A stretch of 64,000 nucleotides of DNA. Source: Adiantum capillus-veneris. Taxonomy: Eukaryota; Streptophyta; Polypodiopsida; Polypodiales; Pteridaceae. Where the stretch lies: positions 157,704,793 to 157,768,792 of the forward strand of contig CM043958.1 of the NCBI GenBank assembly GCA_014529385.2, in the 5' to 3' direction. A program made the position numbers and the translations under genes. Numbering within the stretch: position 1 is the stretch's first letter; the number at the start of each line of letters is the position of its first letter. Positions 54,039 to 64,000 of this stretch are shown one piece after another. The notes under the pieces are model-generated. The model did no database searches, was not told the origin of the DNA, and saw nothing but the letters and a program-made list of their open reading frames with translations.

Positions 54039-54582
54039 CAACATCAACGAAATCTGATGAGAAGGGGAGGAGGTAGGTAGTGTGCGGCAGGGGACGAGGG
54101 TGTCCACTGGGAGCAAGAGGGAGGGGAACAGCTTAGCAATCCCGCCTGCATCTTGCGGAGCAACACACAACACTTGGCCTCATTGGTGAGGATGCCATAT
54201 GCCAGCACTGATGACAGAGCAGTGCAAGGAGAAGGTGGCGACAGGGCATACGCGTTGCAGATCTGCCCGCCAAGGAGGGTGCAGTACAGGGAGGGGAGGG
54301 GAAGCCAGTATGTAGCAAGACTTTAAATTTTGGCATCTTTTGAAGATTCCGTCTAATACATACCGAAAAAATTAAAATTCTTTCAAAACATATTAAGTGC
54401 GTAAGTGAAGGGCGAGTTTAAGATTGAAAAGACACTTAGAGGTGCAAATTCAAAAGACATATGAAGGCAGAAAGTCAAATGACCGTTTGTGTCCATATAA
54501 AGAGGTGTTCTACAAGTTCACATTATATATTTGTGTTTCTCTTCTCCTTTATACTTTTTTAGCGTTTCTTCTCTTTAAAGTG

Positions 54583-54621
<39 letters not shown>

Positions 54622-55366
54622 AAAGTTGTATCCATCTTTCTCATGTCCAACTGATACTGTTTTAAATCTACGTGCTTCGTCATTGCCCGTTGCTGCGTGC
54701 TATAGATTAACACATCATTTTTGTTGCTATTGAAGGAACCTTTATATTAGGAATACCTTTTTTTTTTTAAAGCCATTAGGAATACTTTTTATTAGTTGCA
54801 TGTCTTCAAGGGACGTCTTTATCCTTTAAATTTATATAGCTAAAAAAAATCATCAAAAGAATTAAAAGGTCGCTCTGCAGGACAATTTAGACACAACTAG
54901 GAAGCACCAACATTGACGAAAGGAAAAATTGACTTTTATAATGTGGCCTTTTAAAATTCTTTTATAATTATCTACAGGTAGCCAAATTGAGAGCTTATAT
55001 TGAAAATTGGACCTAAGCTACAAATTTACCCTGCTTGTTGAGTAAATTAGTAGTATTAAGAGACTGATACTTCTAACTAATAGTAAGTTTGATCCTTGTA
55101 AAATGGAAAAATCCTCCCAACATTGTTCTATTAGTTAAATAGCATAGGAAAGTTTTGATAAATAGCCCATAACTTCAAATACAAACATTGCTTATTCCCT
55201 AAATTTCTGAAAAAACGTTGAGAACTATGAGTTCCAATTATGTAGCACTCTAGACCTTGGCAAGATGAGTTTTAAGATCAATTTTACAAGAGTAGGCCAA
55301 AAACCACAATTTTTGGCATAATTTAGGTTCAAAAATGCTTTGTGAACACAAATTTGAAGGTGGAAC

Positions 55367-55399
<33 letters not shown>

Positions 55400-55913
55400 G
55401 TGTGCGGAGAGTCTCAATAGGTGACACCTTGCAATTTCCGAAGGCAGATGGTCAATGGAAGACCAATAGATTTACATGTAGAAAGCACCCGTGGGGGTAG
55501 TGGGATTGACTATATGCTACTCTTCAAGGCCATCATCTAGCAAACATGGCAAATATGGCGTGATTACTTTCCTAAGGGATGCTCGAAACCATGATTTTAT
55601 TTCCAACTAAGTACTCATCCAATTGATATAATTATTTTAATTGAGCACAAACAATGACAATAAGCTTTGGAATAACATAGCGAGTTTATAACAAGTGTTT
55701 GGAATCAAACACTGGCATTGCCTTTCACCCCTGTTGGACACACACACATAGGGAGGGAGGGAGAAAACCAAAATGTAGCTCTAAAAATTTGAAGGTATTC
55801 CACTATATTGGGGCTGAAACTCTCTCCATATACACCCTCTCTTTCTATCGAAAGGGAGTGTCAACAAATAAAATGCATTTCAGAGAAAATCTTGGAGAGA
55901 GAGAGAGAGAGAG

Positions 55914-55949
<36 letters not shown>

Positions 55950-56169
55950 CACATGCATCCTTGAATGTGAAAATGAAATTATGCTTGTGAGAGAGAGAGA
56001 GAGAGAGTCTTAGGCTTACATGTACATGTAAAAGCAAAAAGGGAGTGCTTTCCCTTGCTTCTTTCTTTTTCAAAAATATGCGAGAGTTATAAAGGTCAAA
56101 ATTACATTTTTCGCGAGGCAGAGCATGATAAAAGAGGTTACCTAGAGCAAAACATCACAGATACATTTA
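51170..56169. other. Long microsatellite-rich spacer, no gene recognised
   Basis: Five kilobases without a recognisable gene. Simple repeats include (GAA)n at 51180-51200, (CT)n at about 51893-51945, C run plus (CT)n at about 53037-53070, (CT)n at about 53990-54034, 54587-54617 and 55371-55398, and (GA)n/(GT)n at about 55891-55946. Low-scoring open frames here are mostly repeat-derived or lack any motif. The stretch 54660-55700 is AT-rich and featureless. Confidence 0.55.
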
Positions 56170-56349
56170 CTATTCAGCTTTAAGGCTTTCAAAAAGATGG
56201 GCATACGTATCAAATACTTTGGTAAGATGTTCTTCCATCTCAATTAACAGAGCCTCAAAAGCGTTGACCAGCTCTCCTTCCCACTCTAGGACAGGCTTGA
56301 ATAATGCATCTACGGTACCAATGTTTGGTTGCACGGTTGACTTTTCGCT
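56170..56349 (-). CDS. Possible terminal exon, family unknown
   Basis: A minus-strand open stretch of about 59 codons ends in TAG at 56170-56172. It reads with good amino-acid composition: 'TVQPNIGTVDALFKPVLEWE', then 'GELVNAFEALLIEMEEHL' and 'TKVFDTYAHLFESLKAE'. The pattern looks amphipathic and helical. There is no ATG at the start. The frame is closed by TGA just upstream, so if real it is an exon with an acceptor near 56340 (weak, 'GAAAAG'). I do not recognise the family and no neighbouring exon was found. Confidence 0.3.
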   Translation of the reverse strand, partial: SEKSTVQPNIGTVDALFKPVLEWEGELVNAFEALLIEMEEHLTKVFDTYAHLFESLKAE

Positions 56350-56782
56350 TCACAAGCTCACAAAACAGTGAACATAGGAATCCAATCATTGCCAATTGGC
56401 TGTGAGTGAGAAAAAATAAAATTACATCCTTTGATCCAATTATGCCACAAATATTCTACTTCCTTTGCTTCTTTCTAGAAACGAGTAATAAAAAGACTAG
56501 ATTTTTTTTTTTTGCTCAAACTAGAATTTTTTTGACACCTTAAATAGTTATTTTGTCTGTTTAGACATCTTTTAGATCCAATTGGGTATGTGGTTGGCAA
56601 TAAATCACCAACATTTCATGTTCCCATGGGCAATTCTATGAAATTTCTTGTGAGCTTTTTGGGCACTTGTTGCAAACCCACTCCTACCCTGGGAGGATCA
56701 GCATCATTGCAATCCCAGAAGACAACAAAACCTTTTTTCATGATAGTTGATCATCAAGCTTGGTGCTTACTGCCACTTGGAT

Positions 56783-56783
<1 letters not shown>

Positions 56784-56837
<54 letters not shown>
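56784..56837. repeat. Homopolymer of 54 C
   Basis: An uninterrupted run of 54 cytosines between 'cttggatt' and 'tttctagg'. Real tracts of this kind would form G-quadruplex or i-motif structures. Long C or G runs can also be assembly artefacts. Confidence 0.95.
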
Positions 56838-56939
56838 TTTCTAGGTCGTCCTTAATGCACCTTCATCACTGCCTCGTTGTTGCACACCTCTTTGCATGTG
56901 AACTAACAGTAGCACCTGAAATAGCTCTTTCTTAGAGAT

Positions 56940-57470
56940 GTTTCAGATGTGGTCCTCTATATCGCTTCAAGGGGATAAAACATGTTTCGAGTGAACATGA
57001 TAGATATGATGTAACAAGAGACAAGTTGGTAACATGCGCTTTCATATAACTTGGCACCACATGACTCTATCATTTCTGTACCTCTACAATTGACTCAGGT
57101 TCCACACAACAAACATTTTTGACAGAAGGTTTCGAGCGTTTTAGCCTCCAAAGGAAACATTTTATGCTCAAGTTGCTTGTCAGTTGCTGTAGATTCACAT
57201 GTGTGGTATTTTGACAGTGGTGCTACAAAGCACATTACCTCACATCGTGAATTGTTTACCTCTCTCGAATCTGTCCCTCATGGGAATTCAGTCACTTGTG
57301 CCAACAACGCCTCTTATCCAGTTCAGGGAGTTGGAAAGATTGTGCTTACTGCTGCTAATGGCAGTTCTTTCACACTTGTTGATGCACTTTATTAAAGGGG
57401 CTACCAACGGGCCCTCTACCTTCCTTTGCCAGTTGCCATCTTAGCACTTTCACTGTGAAATACCTTTTAC
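56940..57470 (+). pseudogene. Ty1/copia zinc-knuckle and protease fragment
   Basis: The clear part is 57177-57395: 'VWYFDSGATKHITSHRELFT', 'GNSVTCANNASYPVQGVGKI', 'SFTLVDALY'. This is the copia aspartic protease with the D-S-G-A-T active site in the usual 'W..DSGA..H.T' context. A degenerate Cys-x2-Cys start lies at about 56942. Beyond 57395 the frame fails and a different LTR-like segment starts, so integrase and RT are missing. In an intact element the protease matures the Gag-Pol polyprotein. Confidence 0.75.
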
Positions 57471-57479
57471 TAAATTGGT

Positions 57480-57784
57480 ATAACAGTGCACACTCCATAA
57501 GCCCTGAATTCTCTCACCCACTAGCCCCAATCAATGAGCCCCTAACTTAGCTCATTTACCCCTCAATCTAGCACCTACCTAAATGGCACCTCTTGCCTAC
57601 AATGTATATAAGGATATCCTGATAGTGCAATCCAAGTGTTTGCAAGTCTTTTCTCTTACCAATACATTGAGTTCTCGAGTCTCTGTCTTTGAGTATACCG
57701 CAGTTTTTTATTCAAGCTTGATTGGTTTAGGTTATTATAAAAGTGTTAGTCTTAGTTCCTATTGCTTCACATGGTATCAAAGCT
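57480..57784 (+). mobile_element. Ty1/copia LTR end and primer-binding site
   Basis: The sequence ends TTCACA at 57771 and is followed without spacer by TGGTATCAAAGCT (57772-57784), one base different from the iMet primer site. A 'tgtatataagg' TATA-like box lies near 57602. The LTR start could not be fixed. The value given is approximate. Confidence 0.6.
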
Positions 57785-57913
57785 TCATAGAGCTTAGGAA
57801 CATGATTTAGCCCCTTACATCTCAGTCATTGCTAGCACATAGAGCCCCTCCCCATTATCTTCCAAGCACTCAAAGGTTCACTCATTCACGTCAAGGAATC
57901 CGGAGCTTGCACA

Positions 57914-58710
57914 ATGGATGATTCATCCTCCATGTCCTCCCTTGTCGCATACAAGCCTCTCTACGTCATTGAAAAACTAAACGGCACGAATTACCAAGTG
58001 TGGAAGATTCGGATGGAGCTTTATTTCACACAACTTCAAGTTTGGGATATTACATCGGGCATCGAAGCTCAACCCGATAAACGCAAAGACAAGGATCCTA
58101 TTGGCATCTGTGATGTCTATAATGCTTGGCAAAGTAAAAACAATAAGCGGCCAACATGGAGCTTATTCTCCACTGCCAAGATCGGCAAGTGGTGAAAAAA
58201 CTCACCACCGCCAATGTCATTTGGAAGTTCTTTGAGAAGGACTACGAGCATACCGACCTCGTTTATCGGATTTCCCTGATCAAGAAACTGGTAAACACCA
58301 CTATGCATGAAGGTCAGTCCTCATCCAAGTTCTAAGAAACATGGTAGACACTTCTAGACAAAGTACTTATATCAGGGCTAGCTATCCCTGAAGAGTTGCA
58401 GTCTACGCTCTTGTTGGCCTCCCTAACCACATCATGGAGGGCCTTCATCACTACTCAAGCCACGACGGAAAATCTATAGCTATAAAATCTAGTAGCAAAG
58501 ATTCAACAGGAAGAAACCCTTCGTGACCGCACTAACGGCTTGCAAAAGTCCACGGCATTAGTCACTATGGCTAAACCTCACAAACCTCACCCCGGCAAGA
58601 AGACATTGTCAGGCATTCTTTGGATGAGCACAAAGTCAGTAGCTCATGCCAAAAAGCTTGCTAACTAGCCTCATCTATATATGTGTACATAGTGCTTCGA
58701 GTCTTGGGAG
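57914..58710 (+). pseudogene. Ty1/copia Gag
   Basis: ATG at 57914, 130 bp after the primer-binding site. 'YVIEKLNGTNYQVWKIRMEL' then 'YFTQLQVWDITSGI' is the conserved start of copia Gag (UBN2-type). A frameshift near 58165 moves the rest ('VIWKFFEKDYEHTDLVYRIS', 'LIKKLVNTTMHEG', 'EELQSTLLLASLTTSW') to another frame with stops at about 58334, 58346 and 58479. In an intact element this forms the virus-like particle. No knuckle or protease follows. Confidence 0.75.
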
Positions 58711-58749
58711 TGACCATGTAAAATTTCATGTACAAAGGGTTGGTTTTTT

Positions 58750-59848
58750 TGGGCTTGTGTACTAGTGTTTTGGGTTGTTCAAGTCCCCAAAACATGGTTT
58801 TCAATAAGTATTTTCAACCGTGCTTTATAGCTTGTGAATCGGACTTGCACATCATGAGTTATGTGCGTTCGAAGTGGGTAGTCTCGAGTTAGAAAGTGGT
58901 TGCAGATGCATGCGACAAAGGAAACTGGGCCAACTTGATGATCTAAAATTAGAAATGATGAGATTTAAGATTTCTACAGATAGCCAAAGTAATGGGCTCT
59001 GAGCCGTGCTTTGCAGCATCGCATTTGGTGGCTAGAGTGTTGCACTATGCTCTTGGGAAGTTGGCCCTGAGAAGGGGTCAACCTGGAAATTTTCTATGGG
59101 AAGGAGGGAGCTGGAGAAGTGTGGGAGGAATGTGCCATGTGGCAAGGAAATAATCCCACATAGGGGAGCTTGGGCCCAAAGCAAAGGGTTAAGAGGGGGA
59201 ATGGATGCCGAATATGGGTGTATCAAAGGGGAAAGGAGCTCGTTGAAGGCTTGCTATGGGGGCTCGTGGGCTTCATGGGGGACAAGATGGTGCATTTTTT
59301 GGGTTCCCACTAGCTTGACCAAGCACCTTGTCACCTTTTTTGGTCCCCAGGACACTTACCCCCATGCTTTCCCTTGGCCAAAAAGTCATCGGTTGTCCAT
59401 TTCATACCCAAATTGAGCCCAAAAAGGACCAATTAAATGGAGCCTTGTTGGCTGAGGAGAGAGAAGAAACATTTTGGGATAAAAGATAAAAAAATTCTCC
59501 ATTATTATAGCTGCAATTCTTTGCAACACCAAAAACCTTTCCAGAGAGCTCATTTTCCAGCAAGAGAGAGTACAACCCCAACTCCGAGTGGCCATATCTC
59601 TCTCATCTTTTATCTGTTTTTAGCCTATGGATGCTCTACAAACATCTACTCGTGACAAGATACATCTTTTTGTCCTTGGTTTATCCTAATTCCAAGTGTG
59701 CTTCATGCTAGAAGGGTTTTTCATAAATCTTTGTAGGTGCTTATCACAGGCGGTTTTGGTGTTGCACTAGTTCTTCCTTCCGACGGTGTGACTCGTGCAA
59801 GGCTATAGAGGCACTCGTTTTCCTTGTTGTTTTCACGCTAACATCATT
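58750..59848 (+). mobile_element. 5' LTR region of Ty3-like element D
   Basis: The 3' boundary is supported: CTAACA at 59843, a short spacer, then a primer-site-like TTGGTGCCTCCACTGAGGAA at 59849-59868 that resembles B's. A gag start follows 290 bp later. The 5' LTR boundary could not be fixed and 58750 is a guess. The interior includes 'cttttttggtccccagg' and other text with no open frame. Confidence 0.45.
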
Positions 59849-60155
59849 TTGGTGCCTCCACTGAGGAACAAGTGCTCACGTGCTCCAATTCTTGTGAAAT
59901 ATGTTTGTTATGCAGACAGAGAATGTAAAGGGGATGTGGGTCCTTATGGACAACCGCCTAGGTATGTGCAAATTATAAACAACACTTGAAGCGGTCCTGT
60001 AATTGGATTGTAGCCTTTGGAGGGTTGTGAGGTTTTGTGAAGCCAAGCACTAGGGGCTGGGTTATGCAGTGTGAGGTGGATTAGGTACTAGAGAGATCCA
60101 TTGACATCCCTTGAACTTACGACGTCACATGTAAGTGTTTTTGTGTCAATTGAAC

Positions 60156-60843
60156 ATGGCGGAGGAGTTTCCACAATTTCATGGATTGCCTAATGAGAAT
60201 GCACGGACTTTTTTTGAGAAATTGGAAGCTAATTGCTTACTGCAAAATATACTAGATCAAGCTATATTATTGCGGTTGCTGTAATACAATTTACAGGATG
60301 AGGCAAAAGTTTGGTTACAAAATTATGAACAGCTGGTACATGCACAAACTCCAGGGGTGGTTTTGGACTAGAATCGTGTGAAGCAAGCTTTTTTGCCACA
60401 GTAAAGATCCATTAGGGTACCTGATAAAGTTTGGCATGAAATCTCGGGGTACACTCAGAAGGCTTATCAAAGTGTTGATAATTTTGTCATGCAGTTCACC
60501 CGTTTATGGGATAAATGGGCACAAGTTTGGGAAATGAAATCCCTCTGGCCATGTTAAAGAAGGACCATTTTGTGGAAAACTTAAAGGAGAGTTTGAAGTT
60601 CAAAGGTGAGCTGAAAAGGCCCACTACTTTTGAGGAAGCGGTCACTATTGCCAGGGAGAAAGAATGGAAAGCTCAAAGACTCAATGAGTATGGGAAAGCG
60701 GTCCATGTGCAAGGTAGTGGTGGCCAAAATAAGGGAAACCAGGCAAAGGCTGAAGTCCAACCTGCTCAAAGCGTTGTGAACACTAAACAATTATAGCAAA
60801 ATATGCAAGACATGATGACCATGATGCAAGAATTGTGGCTAAG
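60156..60843 (+). pseudogene. Element D Gag, cut by insertion of element C
   Basis: ATG at 60156 reads 'MAEEFPQFHGLPNENARTFF', 'EKLEANCLLQNILDQAILLR', then 'LQDEAKVWLQNYEQL', 'RVPDKVWHEISGYTQKAYQS' and 'DNFVMQFTRLWDKW'. After a frame change it reads 'KDHFVENLKESLKFKGELKR' and 'PTTFEEAVTIAREKEW'. This is the capsid order of Ty3 Gag (F.G....A..W...L....W...F...F...L..L.Q). Stops at about 60282, 60370 and 60403 kill it. The frame stops abruptly at 60843, where the LTR of element C begins, before any zinc knuckle. Confidence 0.75.
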
Positions 60844-61746
60844 TGTTGGCGGATACGCCGCGACGAACATCAACACAACAAGAACTCACCTAACAAGATT
60901 TGTTAGCTAAGGACGAAGCTCGACCCGCAGGCGGGTGGAAGCAAGCATAGGGTGTCAACCTAAACTCGACCAACTATTGACTACTTCCTACATAGGTTTC
61001 TACCCAATGTCTAAGTTACATCCTTCAAGAGTACACAAGAGGAGATTTCCTACAATGCCTTCAAGAGCCAAATACCCATCAAAAGTTCTTGAAACGCTAC
61101 GGAACTTGAGGGAAATCCTATTAACATAAGTCGGAACTCCAACCCTAAACACCCGGTGCAAAATCACGTAGGATGTCTCGTCGAAATTTACATGTCGACG
61201 TTTTTGAAAACTAAAGTGCCTAATGTGTAGCTCTACTCATTGCGAACGCGTGGATATGCTGAAATGCAAAAACGGACAATGTATGCTCACCGAATCACCA
61301 AATATAGCTCGTGGATCGATCTCGCAAAGCCGGACCGTACACCTGCAATGTAGGTGTTGGCGCGTAGCTCTCGTTGGGGGCAACACGCTGCACTTCTCCG
61401 CACTCGATTCCGACCACCAGTGTGTGCATAGCGTCAAGATAAAACTCTCACTCTCTCTCGTACACAAAGTACGCTCAACTCACACAGACAAAACTTATAA
61501 AAAAATGACAAAAGGGTTTTTTGCATTAAGGTCAAAAGTAGTATAAATACCTTACAATCTCAAATCCTAATGTTCCAATTTAACCATTTACTAAGTCTAA
61601 ATGTCAAAAATGGGATACAATTTGGAAGCTTCTGCAAGCCCCACTATTTACAAAGGTGAAATGACGGTTTCTTCTCAATTAAGGAATAATTACAAAGGAA
61701 ATTAATATCTCGCCGGGCAATCATCCTCCTTTGAGTGTGTCCAGCA
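60844..61746 (-). mobile_element. 3' LTR of element C
   Basis: In minus sense it starts TGCTGGACACAC at 61746 and ends CCGCCAACA at 60844, 903 bp. It carries 'TAGGTTGACACCCT' near the 3' end, as B and E do. At about 576 bp from its start it has 'CATCCTACGTGATTTTGC' (61159-61176), aligned in position with the degenerate palindrome half-sites of B and E. Confidence 0.8.
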
Positions 61747-61753
61747 CCTAAAA

Positions 61754-61768
61754 CTTCCCCCCTCCTAG
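61754..61768 (-). promoter_or_regulatory. Polypurine tract of element C
   Basis: In minus sense CTAGGAGGGGGGAAG. It nearly matches B's tract and sits a few bases before the LTR start. Confidence 0.85.
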
Positions 61769-64000
61769 ATCATGTCGTCCCCAACATGAGAGTAGAGCTG
61801 CTGCTTCAGTGGAGGCTTTCGTGCACCTTCATAATAGACTCATATCGTGCATGCGGGGCCAGTAATGTAGGGCCGAATATATCTGTATCAATGGTGAAGA
61901 AACCGGTGTAGAAGGCTTCTTCAAAGGCCTGGAGATGGTACGAGGAAAAAACCATTATTCACTGATAGAGGGCATGTATCACCTCATGGGAAGGTTGAGA
62001 AGACAGTTCATACGCACATCTATATGTGTCTTGAAAGAAGAATATGTTGTCTGTTACCTGTCTAGGTTTAAAGATCTCAAAAACTGCCAAAAGGGTTTTA
62101 CATATTTTCCTGAGCATAATGCAAGATAGGTCAGGCGAGCCAGTGAACAATTTAATGGCGCTCGTTAGGGTTTTCACCATGTATTTCTCACTCATTCTCT
62201 CACCTACCTTCAAGCCTGGTAGCTTTGGGTAGTTGAGCCACGTGGGGTGGCTTTTCTTCAGCAGCTCTTGTTCTTTCCAGGTCCGCATTCTTGGTAGAGG
62301 GCAAAAGCTAAGGTTGTCTCTGATTATTTTAGGTGCCTCTACCAGATGTACTAAATACTGTGGGTATTTAGTTAGCCATGCCTTTCTCCATTTTGGCTAA
62401 GAGTCCACAATAAGCTTAGCACCTTCTGGTTTGAAGATATCTTCTTCGTATAGTGGCACTATCGGCTCCTCTTTAATCCTCTTGTTTATTGTAGCAGCTT
62501 CGTACTTGAGAAGAGGATATGGGAGAGAGGGTTGTATCCATTCATGTCGAACGACATTTGCATCTAATTTCTGTATGGTCATAGACTTCAATACCCTCTG
62601 CTCCCACTCCATTGCTTCTTTGGAGGTGTCTTTTATTGCCGCTTCTATTGCCTTTTGTAGATTTTCTTCTTCTTCTTGTGTCAGATCCCAGGGCTCTTGG
62701 GATGGTCCCACAAGGATGTCCTCTTGCATTGTTGTGTCCACTGGATCTGACACATTGTCTATGTCAATTCCTTCCTTCCATTGCTACTGGCCCTGTGCTC
62801 AAGTGTGGCTCTTCAGTCTGCTGTTGTCCTTTTAGCTCATCAATCTGCTTTTGATATGCTTTCTTTTCCTGTTCAGCTTGATCCCCCATGGTCACTAAGA
62901 GGTCGTTCAATTCAGCATTGGCTTTTTCAGTCTCTTCTAGCTTCCTCTTGGTGTCTTCATTTTCAGTTTGCATCATCTTTAGATCCTCGTCCATCTTCTT
63001 TTTCAAGGTTGCTAGCTCATATTTCATAGCCTTGTTCTCATCCTCCAAACGGCTTTGCATCACTAGGGAGCCCTCGGCCAACATCAATCTTTGTCTCTTC
63101 TCTAGTGTCAACTCCTTTCGGAGTTCCTTCATCTGTTCTTCATACATATCCGTCTCTGAAGCAGTGATAGTTGAGGTAGCAACTCTGACTCTGCCCGGAC
63201 ATGGCCTTAGCCTCTGGATTGTCTGACCTTTCACTTTTATTTGATCTTTTAGCTCTATAACTTCGTCCTGGCTGGACTCATGTTCTAGCTCAGCCTTTTC
63301 CTTATCATTCCTCAAAGTCACCAGCAAGCTGAAGTGTCAAGTTGTCTCTTTCTTTCTCCGCATCCGTCAGTGATTTGCTGATTTTCTTGTACTCCCTCCT
63401 CTGCTCTTTGAAGCTTTTGGTCTGCTGCCTGACTCTGACTTTCTAGCTCTTGGAATCTTTTTAGTGCCGCGTCCAGATCAGCTTGCAGCTTGGCTTGCTT
63501 CTGTGTGTTCTCTTGGTCCTGCTTTTGCAGCGAGTCCACCTCGGCTTTGATTTGAACTTCATTTACTTTGAGATTATAAATTTCACTCTCAGTGGCCATA
63601 GACCTTGCTCTGAGCCCAATGAGTCTTTGCATCACTTCATCCCAATCATTGGCTTGTGGTTGTAAATCCACTGTATCTGTGGCCATTTCCTTCAACTCCA
63701 CCAATCGAGGGCTCAACATATATTCTTTGGGTCTAGTGCTCGACAACTCAAAAGCTGCATTAGCTGCCTCTTCTCGAGAGTATCCAGCAGCTAGTAGATC
63801 AAGAAATATTCTATAGTTTTTTTCTTCTGGATCTGGCTTCTCATCTTTTGGCTCAACTTCTACCTTCTGCTCTTCCTCTTTGTTCTTCTCTTCCTTGGAG
63901 TCTTGTTGCCCATCAGATTTTTTCAATTCCTCAGTTTGTCGGGTTTGAGGAGGACTATGAGGAGGTGGTGATGGTGGAGGGCTAGATTCTCGGCTTGATG
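61769..64000 (-). pseudogene. Extra 3' gene of element C, partial and broken
   Basis: Homologue of B's 3' gene with its N-terminal part outside the window. From the edge: a Pro/Ser-rich stretch (SPPPSPPPHSPP), an acidic Lys/Glu run, and 'EEAANAAFELSSTRPKEYML'. Long coiled coils with many Gln/Glu/Lys heptads (62780-63750) follow, then 'QEPWDLTQEEEENL', 'LPYPLLKYEA' (B: 'LPFPLMKFES'), 'YPKLPG', 'SPDLSCIMLRKICKTLL' and 'FEEAFYTGFF' (about 61905-61935). Most of it shares one frame, with a short excursion at 62764-63327 between two compensating shifts. Stops lie at about 62397 and 61959. Function unknown. Confidence 0.8.

Larger units (their letters stand above)
60844..64000 (-). mobile_element. 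3' part of Tat-like element C
   Basis: A minus-strand element entering from the right edge. It shows a 3' LTR (60844-61746), polypurine tract (61754-61768) and the extra 3' gene (about 61790 to the window end). It is inserted in gag of element D. Same architecture as B and E. Its pol and 5' LTR lie beyond the window. Confidence 0.85.

Overview
The window is nuclear plant DNA. It is dominated by nested, decaying LTR retrotransposons and has very few host genes. The one clearly intact host gene encodes a PLS-type pentatricopeptide-repeat (PPR) protein built from four successive 102-residue modules that look alike. That style of PPR protein, the large (AG)n microsatellites and the heavy retroelement load suggest a fern, possibly in the Pteridaceae. 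This taxonomic call is inference from sequence style, not from a database search.

Layout. 1-152: fragment of the LTR of chromovirus A. 2478-4472 (-): PPR gene. 5033-5520: 178-bp tandem repeat. 5787-7800 (+): broken PIF/Harbinger DNA transposon with a Myb/SANT-like gene and a DDE transposase. A Ty1/copia LTR with primer-binding site (7801-8004) and a copia RNase H end (8860-9095) follow. 9309 to about 15900 (-): 3' half of a Tat-like Ty3 element (E), split by a 607-bp MITE with 8-bp target duplications. 17066-27593 (-): chromovirus A, whose right LTR carries a nested LTR element (F, 25067-27373). 28947-47808 (+): an 18.9-kb Tat-like Ty3 element (B) with both LTRs, primer-binding site, polypurine tract and near-perfect target duplication. 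47809-56900: microsatellite-rich spacer with a cullin C-terminal pseudogene and one unidentified exon-like segment. 56940-58710: rearranged copia pieces. 58750-60843 (+): 5' end of another Ty3-like element (D), cut by the insertion of a third Tat-like element (C, 60844 to the window end, -).

The most interesting system is shared by B, E and C. Each has, after pol and before the 3' LTR, a large extra sense gene encoding a protein with a basic N-terminus, a long acidic or coiled-coil middle and a conserved C-terminal block. In B and E the non-coding DNA just upstream of this gene holds an array of about 20-bp palindromes spaced roughly 270-285 bp apart. The palindrome sequence differs between the two elements while its placement is kept. 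B has a second array before gag, and all three LTRs carry a degenerate half-site about 575-590 bp from the LTR start. I propose, as inference, a co-diverging pair of element-encoded DNA-binding protein and cognate sites.

B also has a second retropepsin-like domain after integrase, a Trp-Pro-Lys repeat region and two integrase-type HHCC zinc-binding modules. Most premature stops in B read as C-to-T changes of Gln or Arg codons.
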